From: Peptoniphilus sp034090345
GTDB taxonomy: Bacteria; Bacillota; Clostridia; Tissierellales; Peptoniphilaceae
Direction: 5' to 3'
Assembly (NCBI RefSeq): GCF_034090345.1
Contig: NZ_JAXDSS010000135.1
Span: forward strand, 1 to 61,998
DNA length: 61,998 nucleotides
The notes under the pieces are model-generated. The model saw only the letters and a list, made by a program, of their open reading frames with translations. It was not told the DNA's origin and made no database searches. Below are positions 18,675 to 25,731 of the stretch, in pieces (positions within the stretch are counted from its first letter, which is position 1; the number at the start of each line of letters is the position of its first letter). The translations under genes were made by a program, and so were the position numbers.

Positions 18675-18760
18675 GTAAATATCCTAAGTAAATGGATATT
18701 TCAATCATCTTTTTTCTTCCCAGCTATACATAAAAGGACATCCGATCGGATGTCTTTTTG
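18675..18760 (+). ncRNA. Candidate small RNA (promoter-terminator pair without a gene)
   Basis: Transcription from the promoter at 18640-18668 would start near 18675 and end at the perfect hairpin 18732-18759, giving an RNA of about 85 bases. The only reading frame inside is 13 codons without a ribosome binding site. The mid-part is pyrimidine-rich (18709-18722), a possible target-pairing region. Inference only: no known RNA family is recognised. The 18555-18761 reading frame crossing it has no ribosome binding site and an implausible composition. Confidence 0.35.
18732..18759. terminator. Strong palindromic terminator
   Basis: This is a 28-base inverted repeat, perfect except for one G:T pair (18732-18745 with 18746-18759; core GACATCCGATCGGATGTC). 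It has A and T tracts at its ends and can stop transcription in either direction. Confidence 0.75.
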
Positions 18761-18783
18761 ATTATATGGAAAACTTATTTAAA

Positions 18784-18807
18784 GGGCAGACTTGTAATAG
18801 TCTGCCC
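18784..18807 (-). terminator. Hairpin after birA
   Basis: GGGCAGACT/AGTCTGCCC (18784-18792 with 18799-18807) forms a strong 9-bp stem just past the birA stop on the minus strand. The T run is short, so it may act with the neighbouring palindrome. Confidence 0.55.
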
Positions 18808-18815
18808 TAAGTTAT

Positions 18816-19787
18816 TTAAAATTGTCCGCGAACGGAAACTTCCCCGGAAGAAAGTGTCATCAGTTTACCGTCGTCTGTTTGGACTATTAAATTTCCCTTT
18901 TCATTTATATCTTTTGCAATTGCCTCATATTTAGTTCCGTTGAGTTCGAAATTTACATATCTTCCAAGTAAAAGAGAATGAGATTTATATTCGGATAATA
19001 TTTCTTCATCAGTTTTATAATAAAGAGCTTTGTAAAATTCGTTTATTACTTCGGCCACAAGTTCAGATCTAAGTAAATCTTCAGCATATAGAGAGCCTGC
19101 AATGGGACTTAATTCATCTGTAAATTCTGTTGTGAAATTTATGCCTATTCCTGTGACAATAGAGTGAACTTTCTTAGATTCAAAGTCTATGTCAGCTTCA
19201 GTTAGTATTCCACAAATTTTTTTGTGATTTAAAAATATATCATTTACCCATTTTATTTCAGGTTTTTTGTCCGTAGTCTTTTCAATTGCCTTAACAATGG
19301 AAACGGCTGCCTTTATAGTGACTAAGTCAAATGAATTATATGAAAAATCTTCTTTAGGAAAGAACACAATAGAGAAATAGACTCCGGTTCCCTTAGGGGA
19401 TTTAAAATTTTTTCCACGACGACCTCGTCCGGCAGTTTGTTCATCAGAAACTAAAATTGTGAAATTTGAAAGATTTTCAGAATTTAAAAGGCGCTTTGCC
19501 TCTGTGTTGGTTGAGTCGATAGTTTCATAAACTCTGACATCAATTTCTTTTATTTCAGAGTATAAGTAATTTATAATTGCCCACTTATCCAACTTATCAG
19601 ATGAGTTATCCAATTTATACCCTCTATTGGTTACAGAACTGATATTATGACCATCATTTTTTAAATTTTTAACAGCTTTCCATACAGCCGTTCTAGATAC
19701 GCCAAGTTGAAGAGCTATGTTTTCTCCAGACATGTGGTTATCTCTATTTTCTTCGAGTATTTTTAAAACTTTATCTTTAGTTGACAT
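18816..19787 (-). CDS. birA: Bifunctional biotin-[biotin carboxyl carrier] ligase / biotin repressor
   Basis: BirA activates biotin to biotinyl-AMP and attaches it to biotin-dependent carboxylases or decarboxylases; the holo-form represses biotin genes. An N-terminal winged HTH (about 1-65; MSGENIALQLGVSRTAVWKAV) precedes the ligase domain with GRGRRGKNFKSPKGTGVYFS (biotinyl-AMP loop), KWVNDIFLNHKKICGILTEA and a C-terminal SH3-like domain. At 323 residues it is a standard class II ligase. AGGAAGTG precedes the ATG on the minus strand. No biotin synthesis gene is in the window. The Na+-pump decarboxylase beta subunit at 36.4 kb belongs to a biotin-dependent complex, a possible user. Confidence 0.93.
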   Translation of the reverse strand: MSTKDKVLKILEENRDNHMSGENIALQLGVSRTAVWKAVKNLKNDGHNISSVTNRGYKLDNSSDKLDKWAIINYLYSEIKEIDVRVYETIDSTNTEAKRLLNSENLSNFTILVSDEQTAGRGRRGKNFKSPKGTGVYFSIVFFPKEDFSYNSFDLVTIKAAVSIVKAIEKTTDKKPEIKWVNDIFLNHKKICGILTEADIDFESKKVHSIVTGIGINFTTEFTDELSPIAGSLYAEDLLRSELVAEVINEFYKALYYKTDEEILSEYKSHSLLLGRYVNFELNGTKYEAIAKDINEKGNLIVQTDDGKLMTLSSGEVSVRGQF

Positions 19788-19849
19788 TTAATCACTTCCT
19801 AATTGAAATTATAATTGATTTGGTTAGATAGGTAAATAAACTTTTGAAT

Positions 19850-19878
19850 TTGACAATACTTTATAAAGAATGTAAAAT
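19850..19878 (+). promoter_or_regulatory. Promoter of tRNA-Ser and probably the SRP RNA
   Basis: Consensus TTGACA (19850-19855) and TAAAAT (19873-19878) are 17 bases apart, ending 16 bases before the tRNA. No terminator lies between the tRNA and the SRP RNA, so one transcript may serve both. Confidence 0.75.
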
Positions 19879-19894
19879 ATTATTCTAAGTATGT

Positions 19895-19986
19895 GGAGAG
19901 ATGGTCGAGCTGGTTTAAGGCGCGTGCCTGGAAAGTGCGTATGCCCCATAAAGGCATCGGGGGTTCGAATCCCCCTCTCTCCGCCA
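19895..19986 (+). tRNA. tRNA-Ser (GGA)
   Basis: The acceptor stem GGAGAGA/TCTCTCC carries an encoded CCA end. The anticodon loop CTGGAAA gives anticodon GGA (reads UCC/UCU). The T arm is GGGGGTTCGAATCCCCC. The long variable arm ATGCC/GGCAT is typical of class II serine tRNAs. The anticodon stem CGTGC/GTGCG contains two adjacent wobble pairs (U-G and G-U), which is unusual. Confidence 0.93.
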
Positions 19987-19987
19987 T

Positions 19988-20260
19988 CCATGATAGACGG
20001 GGAATTAGCGATGCCTTGTAACCTGCAATTCGCTATAGCAGGGTTGAATTCCCGTTCAAGGATTTTTGTTTGTATAGCCTGCCCCAAGCAAGTGGCGGTG
20101 ACGACAGGGTCCCATACAATGTATACTTGTGAATCGTGTCAGGTCTTGACGGAAGCAGCACTAAGCAAGCTCATGCGTGTGTTATGGGGGTGCCTTATCT
20201 GAGTTAACTACTTGGGTACCGTATATGAATAATCATTCGAAGACGGGTTCATGGTACATA
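19988..20260 (+). ncRNA. ffs: Signal recognition particle RNA, long (Alu-containing) Gram-positive type
   Basis: The S-domain core GTCAGGTCTTGACGGAAGCA (20137-20156) contains the Ffh-binding tetraloop/internal-loop sequences GTCAGG and AGCAG. Upstream, GATGCCTTGTAACCTGCAAT and GGGTTGAATTCCC match the Alu domain found in Bacillus/Clostridium SRP RNA of about 265-275 bases. It lies just downstream of tRNA-Ser, a common Firmicutes arrangement. Both ends are estimates; the 3' terminator hairpin lies at 20271. Confidence 0.88.
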
Positions 20261-20270
20261 TTAAAATTAA

Positions 20271-20297
20271 TCACCTGAAAGACAGGTGGTTTTTTTT
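20271..20297 (+). terminator. Terminator after SRP RNA
   Basis: TCACCTG/CAGGTGG (20271-20277 with 20283-20289) is followed by eight T. Confidence 0.85.
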
Positions 20298-20438
20298 GTG
20301 CGAAAATTTAAATCTTTTTAGAAATAGTTAACCGATATAAACAAAATTTTTAATTTGATATTGCAATTTAGGATTAAAGAAAAATATGAAATCAGTAGTA
20401 ATAATATTTTTCAATATATAGTGATTTTTAAAAAATTA

Positions 20439-20495
20439 TGATATAATACGTTAAAAGTTAATATAGATTATCATTTACATTAAGTTAATGATAAT
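20439..20495 (+). promoter_or_regulatory. feo promoter with palindromic metal-repressor operator
   Basis: TG-A-TATAAT (20439-20447) is an extended -10 without a clear -35. Directly downstream, ATTATCATT (20467-20475) and AATGATAAT (20487-20495) form a 29-bp inverted repeat that is symmetric at most inner positions as well. The TTATCATT/AATGATAA arms resemble Fur-box halves, but the 11-base spacing is wider than the classical 7-1-7 Fur box, so a DtxR/IdeR-type repressor is possible. Its position over the expected transcript start suits iron-dependent repression. Confidence 0.6.
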
Positions 20496-20510
20496 AGACA
20501 GGAGAAAATT

Positions 20511-20747
20511 ATGTTAAGTTTATTAATGGCTCCGATTGATAAGGAGTTAAAAATATTAAAAGTTAAGTCTAATAAACTTCCTGAAGATTCACAAGCAAAA
20601 CATTTAAATAATCTTGGATTTATAGAGGGTTCAACTTTAAGGGTTGTGAGTGAGAACAATGGGAATTTGATAGTTAATATTAAGGGTGCCAGAGTTGCAA
20701 TAGGAAAGGACATAGCATCGGCATTTATGGTAGGGGAGTTACAATGA
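20511..20747 (+). CDS. feoA: FeoA-domain protein (first of two)
   Basis: A 78-residue SH3-like FeoA protein (core HLNNLGFIEGSTLRVVSENNGNLIVNIKGARVAIGKDIA), an accessory factor of the ferrous iron transporter. CAGGAG precedes the ATG. It overlaps the second feoA by 4 bases (ATGA). Two different short FeoA proteins before FeoB are common in clostridia; this copy is more divergent than the second. Confidence 0.85.
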   Translation: MLSLLMAPIDKELKILKVKSNKLPEDSQAKHLNNLGFIEGSTLRVVSENNGNLIVNIKGARVAIGKDIASAFMVGELQ

Positions 20748-20968
20748 CGCTAAGAGAAGCAACAGTGGGAAGTTATTATAGAGTTAAAAAGATTAATGGA
20801 GTCGGTCCGTTAAAGAGAAGAATTATGGATATGGGAATAACTAAGGGGGCTGAAATTTACATAAGAAAAGTGGCGCCGCTTGGAGACCCCGTACAAATTA
20901 ACATAAGAAACTATGAACTCAGTATAAGAAAAGAAGATGCTGAGCTCATTGAAATTGAAGAAATGTAA
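20744..20968 (+). CDS. feoA: FeoA-domain protein (second of two)
   Basis: A 74-residue FeoA protein with a clear family core, RRIMDMGITKGAEIYIRKVAPLGDP and the C-terminal YELSIRKEDAELIEIEE. It probably binds the cytoplasmic part of FeoB and modulates its GTPase or assembly. Translationally coupled to the preceding feoA and 18 bases ahead of feoB. Confidence 0.88.
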   Translation: MTLREATVGSYYRVKKINGVGPLKRRIMDMGITKGAEIYIRKVAPLGDPVQINIRNYELSIRKEDAELIEIEEM

Positions 20969-20986
20969 TTAGAACGGGAGGAAAGA

Positions 20987-23125
20987 ATGGCATATACTAT
21001 CGCATTGGCGGGAAATCCCAATAGTGGGAAGACTACGCTTTTTAATACACTGACAGGCTCTCATCAATATGTTGGGAACTGGCCTGGTGTAACAGTAGAA
21101 AAGAAAACAGGGGAATATAAAAAAGATAGGGAGATTTTTTTCACGGACCTTCCGGGGATCTATTCACTATCTCCATATACACTAGAGGAAGTTGTATCAA
21201 GAGATTATCTTTTAAATGAAAACCCTGATGCAATTATAAATGTAGTTGATGCATCAAATATAGAGAGAAATCTTTATCTCACAACACAACTTTTAGAGCT
21301 TGGAATACCTACAGTTATCGCTCTTAATATGATGGATGTTGTGAGAAAGAATAAGGATAAGATTGATACTAAAAAGCTTGAGAGAGAACTTGGGTGTAAG
21401 ATAGTTGAAATATCTGCACTTAGAAATGAAAATATAGATATTCTTGTGCAAGAGGCTATAAAGATTTCAGAGAATAATTACAGTATTAAATTTTCTGAAG
21501 GTGTTGAAAAACATCTTGCGCAAATAGAAACTATGTTGCCAAAAGTTGCAAAGGATACAGCTAAAAGATGGTTACTTATAAAATTATTTGAGCTTGATAA
21601 TAAGTTAATTGAAAAATTAAGTTTGACACAAGAACAAATAGATAGACTAAGTGAGATAGCAGAGGAAGCTGAAAATGAATATGACGATGATACTGAGGGA
21701 ATTATAACTGATGAAAGATACTCGGCTATCACTGAGATAACGACAACAGCAGTTAAAAAAGGTACAGTAGGTCTTACTACTTCGGATAAAGTAGATAGAA
21801 TTATAACCGATAGATTTTTAGCGCTTCCAATTTTTGCGGGGATTATGTATGCGATATATTACATAGCAATAGTTATAGTTGGTGGCCCGGTAACAGAGTG
21901 GGTAAATGAAGCGCTATTTGGTGGATTTATAGCTAGTGGAGTTACTGGATTTTTAGAATCAATGGAAGTTGCACCTTGGCTTGTATCATTAATAGTTGAT
22001 GGTGTAATAGGAGGAGTTGGTGGAGTATTAGGGTTTTTACCTATAATAGCAACTCTATTCTTTTTGATATCGCTGTTAGAAGATGTTGGATACATGGCGA
22101 GAATTGCCTTTATATTAGATAAAATCTTTAGAAGATTTGGTCTTTCGGGGAAGAGTTTCATCCCTATTTTGATAGGAACAGGATGTTCGGTTCCTGGAAT
22201 TATGGGAACAAGAACTATAGAAAATGACAATGATAGAAGAATGACTATTGCAACGGCGTCATTTATGCCATGTGGAGCTAAGACTGAAATTATTGCGATG
22301 TTTACAGCTGTACTAGGTGGACATTTTTGGTATGGACCTCTTTGGTATTTTGGAGGAATTTTAGCTGTAATAGTTACGGGGATAATTTTGAAAAAGACAA
22401 AGAGATTCCATGGAGACCCGGCGCCGTTTGTAATGGAGCTACCTCAATACCATTTCCCGTCTATAGTCAATTGCTTAAAAGCTACATGGAATAGATGTAA
22501 GGCGTTTATAATTAAAGCCGGAACAGTTATTTTGTTATGTACTGTGGCTATTTGGTTCTTACAAAATATTTCAATTCAAGGAGATTTCTTAGATTGGGAA
22601 TCTGAATCAGTTGATTCTATTTTATCATTCGTAGGAAAGAAGATAGCAATTGTATTTGCTCCGCTTGGATTTGGAGAATGGAAAGCAGCAGTTGCAACTG
22701 TACTTGGTTTAGTTGCAAAAGAAGTTGTAGTAGGTACGTATGGTGTAGTTGCCGGAATTGGAGACGTTGGGGCGGATGATCCGGGTTTAGTACCGTTGAT
22801 TCAACAAAACTTCACAACCGTTTCAATTCTTTCGTTTATGTTTTTCAATCAATTGACAATACCTTGCTTTGCGGCAATTGGTGCAATAAGAGAAGAAATG
22901 AATGATAAAAAATGGTTCTGGTTTACGGTGGGATATCAAATGCTATTCTCCTATACAGTGGCACTTATGATATATCAATTCGGAAGAGTTTTAGTAATGC
23001 ATGAACCGGCTAATTTTATGACGGCAATAGCAATTGTAATCTTGGCTATATATTTATATCTTTTATTTAGACCTAATAAATATAAAGACGTAAAAGAAGT
23101 ACAAGCCAGATCGGTAAAGGAGTAA
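20987..23125 (+). CDS. feoB: Ferrous iron transporter FeoB
   Basis: A membrane GTPase that imports Fe2+. The N-terminal G domain (about 1-165) has G1 GNPNSGKTT, G2 NWPGVTVEKK, G3 DLPG, G4 NMMD and G5 SALR. A helical GDI domain follows (about 170-255). The membrane part contains the two Gate motifs, with the conserved cysteines in GTGCSVPGIMGTR and near TIPCFAAIGAI, and SFMPCGAKTEI. The length of 712 is standard. GGGAGGAAAGA precedes the ATG. The gene is followed by a small Cys-rich protein that recurs downstream of feoB in Firmicutes. Confidence 0.95.
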   Translation: MAYTIALAGNPNSGKTTLFNTLTGSHQYVGNWPGVTVEKKTGEYKKDREIFFTDLPGIYSLSPYTLEEVVSRDYLLNENPDAIINVVDASNIERNLYLTTQLLELGIPTVIALNMMDVVRKNKDKIDTKKLERELGCKIVEISALRNENIDILVQEAIKISENNYSIKFSEGVEKHLAQIETMLPKVAKDTAKRWLLIKLFELDNKLIEKLSLTQEQIDRLSEIAEEAENEYDDDTEGIITDERYSAITEITTTAVKKGTVGLTTSDKVDRIITDRFLALPIFAGIMYAIYYIAIVIVGGPVTEWVNEALFGGFIASGVTGFLESMEVAPWLVSLIVDGVIGGVGGVLGFLPIIATLFFLISLLEDVGYMARIAFILDKIFRRFGLSGKSFIPILIGTGCSVPGIMGTRTIENDNDRRMTIATASFMPCGAKTEIIAMFTAVLGGHFWYGPLWYFGGILAVIVTGIILKKTKRFHGDPAPFVMELPQYHFPSIVNCLKATWNRCKAFIIKAGTVILLCTVAIWFLQNISIQGDFLDWESESVDSILSFVGKKIAIVFAPLGFGEWKAAVATVLGLVAKEVVVGTYGVVAGIGDVGADDPGLVPLIQQNFTTVSILSFMFFNQLTIPCFAAIGAIREEMNDKKWFWFTVGYQMLFSYTVALMIYQFGRVLVMHEPANFMTAIAIVILAIYLYLLFRPNKYKDVKEVQARSVKE

Positions 23126-23128
23126 AAG

Positions 23129-23290
23129 ATGAATGGTACAATATCTACAGTAGTAGTTTTAGTGTTACTTTGTGTGGCTTTAGGCTTTGCGATTAAGAGA
23201 GTTTTTTCAAAAAAGTCAACGTGTGATTGTGGAAGTTGTAATAGCAACTGTTGTGGGAATCCGCACGGAGAGAATAAAGACATTCATTGA
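23129..23290 (+). CDS. FeoB-associated Cys-rich membrane protein
   Basis: A 53-residue protein too short for many gene finders. It has one N-terminal membrane helix (STVVVLVLLCVALGFAI), a basic stop-transfer (KRVFSKK) and a cytoplasmic tail TCDCGSCNSNCCGNPHGE with five cysteines. This matches the small FeoB-associated family that takes the place of FeoC in Firmicutes. AAAGGAG, 5 bases before the ATG, overlaps the feoB stop, so it is co-expressed. A metal-handling or redox role is inferred from the cysteines. Confidence 0.82.
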   Translation: MNGTISTVVVLVLLCVALGFAIKRVFSKKSTCDCGSCNSNCCGNPHGENKDIH

Positions 23291-23333
23291 TTGAATATGT
23301 ATGATATAATATCTTACAGAGAGTAAGTATTTT

Positions 23334-23357
23334 AAAGGCCTCGAAAGAGGTCTTTTT
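23334..23357 (+). terminator. Terminator of the feo operon
   Basis: The stem AAAGGCCTC/GAGGTCTTT (23334-23342 with 23347-23355) with a GAAA loop is followed by T residues. Confidence 0.85.
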
Positions 23358-23482
23358 AAATGGCAATATTTACAAGAATTTAGTTTTTTTATATAATCAT
23401 TCATAAGATATTAAACGGCGGTTGTCGTATAGATAGATGAATGACCTAGCTTTTCACAATCATTTACAGGGGGATTAGAATT

Positions 23483-24961
23483 ATGGATAATGTCAGAGTT
23501 AGATTTGCGCCAAGTCCAACGGGATATCTACACATTGGAGGACTCAGAACAGCGCTTTACAATTACTTATATGCAAAGAAAAATGGTGGACAGTTTATTC
23601 TTAGAATAGAAGATACAGATAGAACAAGATTTGTAGAGGGAGCAATTGAAAATTTAATAGACTCTTTAAAGTGGGCTGGAATTGACTACGATGAAGGAGT
23701 TATGGTTAAAGACGGCAAAGTGGTAGAAGTTGGAGAAACTGGGCCATATATTCAATCTCAAAGACTAGATATTTATAAGAAATATGTTGATGAACTTATA
23801 GAAAAAGGATATGCATACTATTGTTTCTGTTCAAAAGAAAGACTTGATAAAGTAAGAGAAGAGCAGAAGATAAAAGGTATGGTTCCCAAATATGACGGAT
23901 TCTGCAGAGATATACCACTAGAAGAAGCTAAAAAGAGAATTGAAGCCGGAGAAGAGTATGTAGTCAGATTAAAATTGCCAAGAAATAAAGACATATCTTT
24001 TGAAGATGCGGTAAGAGGTAGAGTTACAATCAATACAGATGAAATTGATGACCAAGTTTTAATGAAATCAGACGGATTTCCAACATACCATATGGCAGTC
24101 GTGGTAGATGACCATTTGATGGGCATAACTCACGTAGTAAGAGGGGAAGAATGGTTACCGTCAACACCAAAACACGTATTTTTATATGAGGCACTTGGTT
24201 GGTCTGCGCCTACATTTGTACATCTACCAACAGTTTTAAATAAAGATCGTAAAAAACTTTCAAAACGTCAAGGAGATGTTTCGGTAGAAGATTTTAAAAA
24301 TAAGGGATACCTACCGGAAGGATTGGTAAATTATTTGGCTCTTGTTGGTTGGAGCAGCGAAGATGGAGAAGAAATCTTCACTCTTGATGAGATGGTAGAT
24401 AAGTTCACTTTTGAAAGAGTTGGAAAGAGCGGCGGTATTTTTGATGTAGAAAAATTGAACTGGGTAAATGCTCACTATATTAAACAATATCCAACTGAAA
24501 AGATAGCAGAACTTTCTATGCCTTTTATGGCAGCAGAAGGACTTATGAAAGAAGAGGAAATGAAATCAAATTGGGATTGGTATGTTCTTCTAATTGAAAC
24601 GGTTAAAGAGAGTTTGAGTAACTTAAGTGAAGTTCCTGAAAAAGTTAGATTCTTATTTGGGGATTTGAATATAACTGAAGAAGATGCAAAAGAAGAACTT
24701 GCAGGTGAACAAGTACCGGATTTAATAAAAGCATTTGAAGATGAGTTAAGTTCTATAGAAGAAGTTGACCAAGAATTTGCAAATGGAGTTATGAAAAAAA
24801 TCCAAAAATCTACAGGAATAAAGGGGAAACAACTCTTCATGCCTATAAGGGCAGCCATTTCTGGAAATGTTCACGGTCCTGAACTTAAGAACATCATCTA
24901 TTTACTTGGAAAAGAACAACTTTTGAAGAGACTTGACGAAGCAAAAGCGTTTAGAAAATAA
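23483..24961 (+). CDS. gltX: Glutamyl-tRNA synthetase
   Basis: Charges tRNA-Glu (and possibly tRNA-Gln, if the GatCAB route is used). A class I synthetase of 492 residues with the HIGH-type motif HIGG (PSPTGYLHIGGLRTAL, near residue 17) and the KMSKS-type motif KLSKRQGD (near residue 257). The anticodon-binding helical domain takes the last ~170 residues. AGGGGGAT precedes the ATG. The ~125 bases between the feo terminator and the start show no T-box. Monocistronic with its own terminator. Confidence 0.95.
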   Translation: MDNVRVRFAPSPTGYLHIGGLRTALYNYLYAKKNGGQFILRIEDTDRTRFVEGAIENLIDSLKWAGIDYDEGVMVKDGKVVEVGETGPYIQSQRLDIYKKYVDELIEKGYAYYCFCSKERLDKVREEQKIKGMVPKYDGFCRDIPLEEAKKRIEAGEEYVVRLKLPRNKDISFEDAVRGRVTINTDEIDDQVLMKSDGFPTYHMAVVVDDHLMGITHVVRGEEWLPSTPKHVFLYEALGWSAPTFVHLPTVLNKDRKKLSKRQGDVSVEDFKNKGYLPEGLVNYLALVGWSSEDGEEIFTLDEMVDKFTFERVGKSGGIFDVEKLNWVNAHYIKQYPTEKIAELSMPFMAAEGLMKEEEMKSNWDWYVLLIETVKESLSNLSEVPEKVRFLFGDLNITEEDAKEELAGEQVPDLIKAFEDELSSIEEVDQEFANGVMKKIQKSTGIKGKQLFMPIRAAISGNVHGPELKNIIYLLGKEQLLKRLDEAKAFRK

Positions 24962-24975
24962 ATGCTTTTGTATTT

Positions 24976-25008
24976 AAGGTATGTCGATTAATCGGCGTAC
25001 CTTTTTTT
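24976..25008 (+). terminator. Terminator after gltX
   Basis: A long hairpin, AAGGTATGTCGATTAATCGG and complement (24976-25003), is followed by seven T. Confidence 0.85.
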
Positions 25009-25161
25009 AGAATTTTAAATAAAATCTACAAAAAAAGTATAAAAAACATTGATAATAGGTTTCAAACAAAATTTTAGGGGTATACTTAACGTGTAAGTCA
25101 TAAATTACAAATAATATTCTTAAAAAAATTAAGAAATAGATAAATTACTTAAGGAGGAAAT

Positions 25162-25731
25162 ATGTCATTAATAGGAAAACAAATACCAGAATTCAAAGCA
25201 AATGCTTATAATCCAAAGAAAGAAGAGTTTGTAACAGTATCAAATGAAAACTTAAAGGGAAAATGGAACGTAATTATGTTCTATCCGGCAGACTTTACTT
25301 TCGTATGTCCAACAGAGCTTGAAGATTTACAAGAGCAATATGCAACACTTCAAGGTCTAGACACAGAAGTATATTCAGTATCAACTGATACACACTTCGT
25401 TCACAAGGGATGGCATGACCATTCTGAAGCTATCAGTAAACTTGAGTATACAATGATTGCTGATCCTTCTAAAGAAATTGCAAGAAGCTTTGAAGTTCTT
25501 GATGAAGAAGCAGGAATGGCACAACGTGGAACATTTATCATAGATCCGGACGGAGTTATACAAGCTTGTGAAATCAACGCAGATGGAATCGGACGTGATG
25601 CAAGCGCACTAATCGATAAGATAAGAGCAGCTCAGTTCGTACGTAACAACCCTGGTCAAGTTTGTCCGGCAAAATGGAAAGAATCAGGAAAAACTTTAAC
25701 ACCGGGACTAGATCTAGTAGGTAAAATTTAA
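25162..25731 (+). CDS. ahpC: Alkyl hydroperoxide reductase subunit C (typical 2-Cys peroxiredoxin)
   Basis: Reduces H2O2 and organic hydroperoxides. The peroxidatic cysteine is C49 in DFTFVCPTELED and the resolving cysteine is in QVCPAKW near the C-terminus. The length of 189 is that of bacterial AhpC (Prx1 class). AAGGAGG precedes the ATG. Its stop shares one base with the ahpF start, giving a tight operon. The 153-base upstream region has a TATACT at 25081 but no convincing -35 or PerR box. Confidence 0.94.
   Translation: MSLIGKQIPEFKANAYNPKKEEFVTVSNENLKGKWNVIMFYPADFTFVCPTELEDLQEQYATLQGLDTEVYSVSTDTHFVHKGWHDHSEAISKLEYTMIADPSKEIARSFEVLDEEAGMAQRGTFIIDPDGVIQACEINADGIGRDASALIDKIRAAQFVRNNPGQVCPAKWKESGKTLTPGLDLVGKI

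Noticed and set aside
18555..18761. 68-codon reading frame between the nitroreductase and birA genes
   Set aside because: No ribosome binding site, Lys/Ile-rich AT-driven composition, and it runs through a strong terminator hairpin.
19824..20202. Reading frames on both strands across the tRNA-Ser and SRP RNA
   Set aside because: They are chance frames in GC-richer RNA genes; the RNA folds explain the sequence.
23358..23482. T-box leader before gltX
   Set aside because: No specifier stem or conserved T-box sequence, and the stretch before the start is too short.
25009..25161. PerR box before ahpC
   Set aside because: AT-rich stretches approach the consensus but none has the required two symmetric arms.
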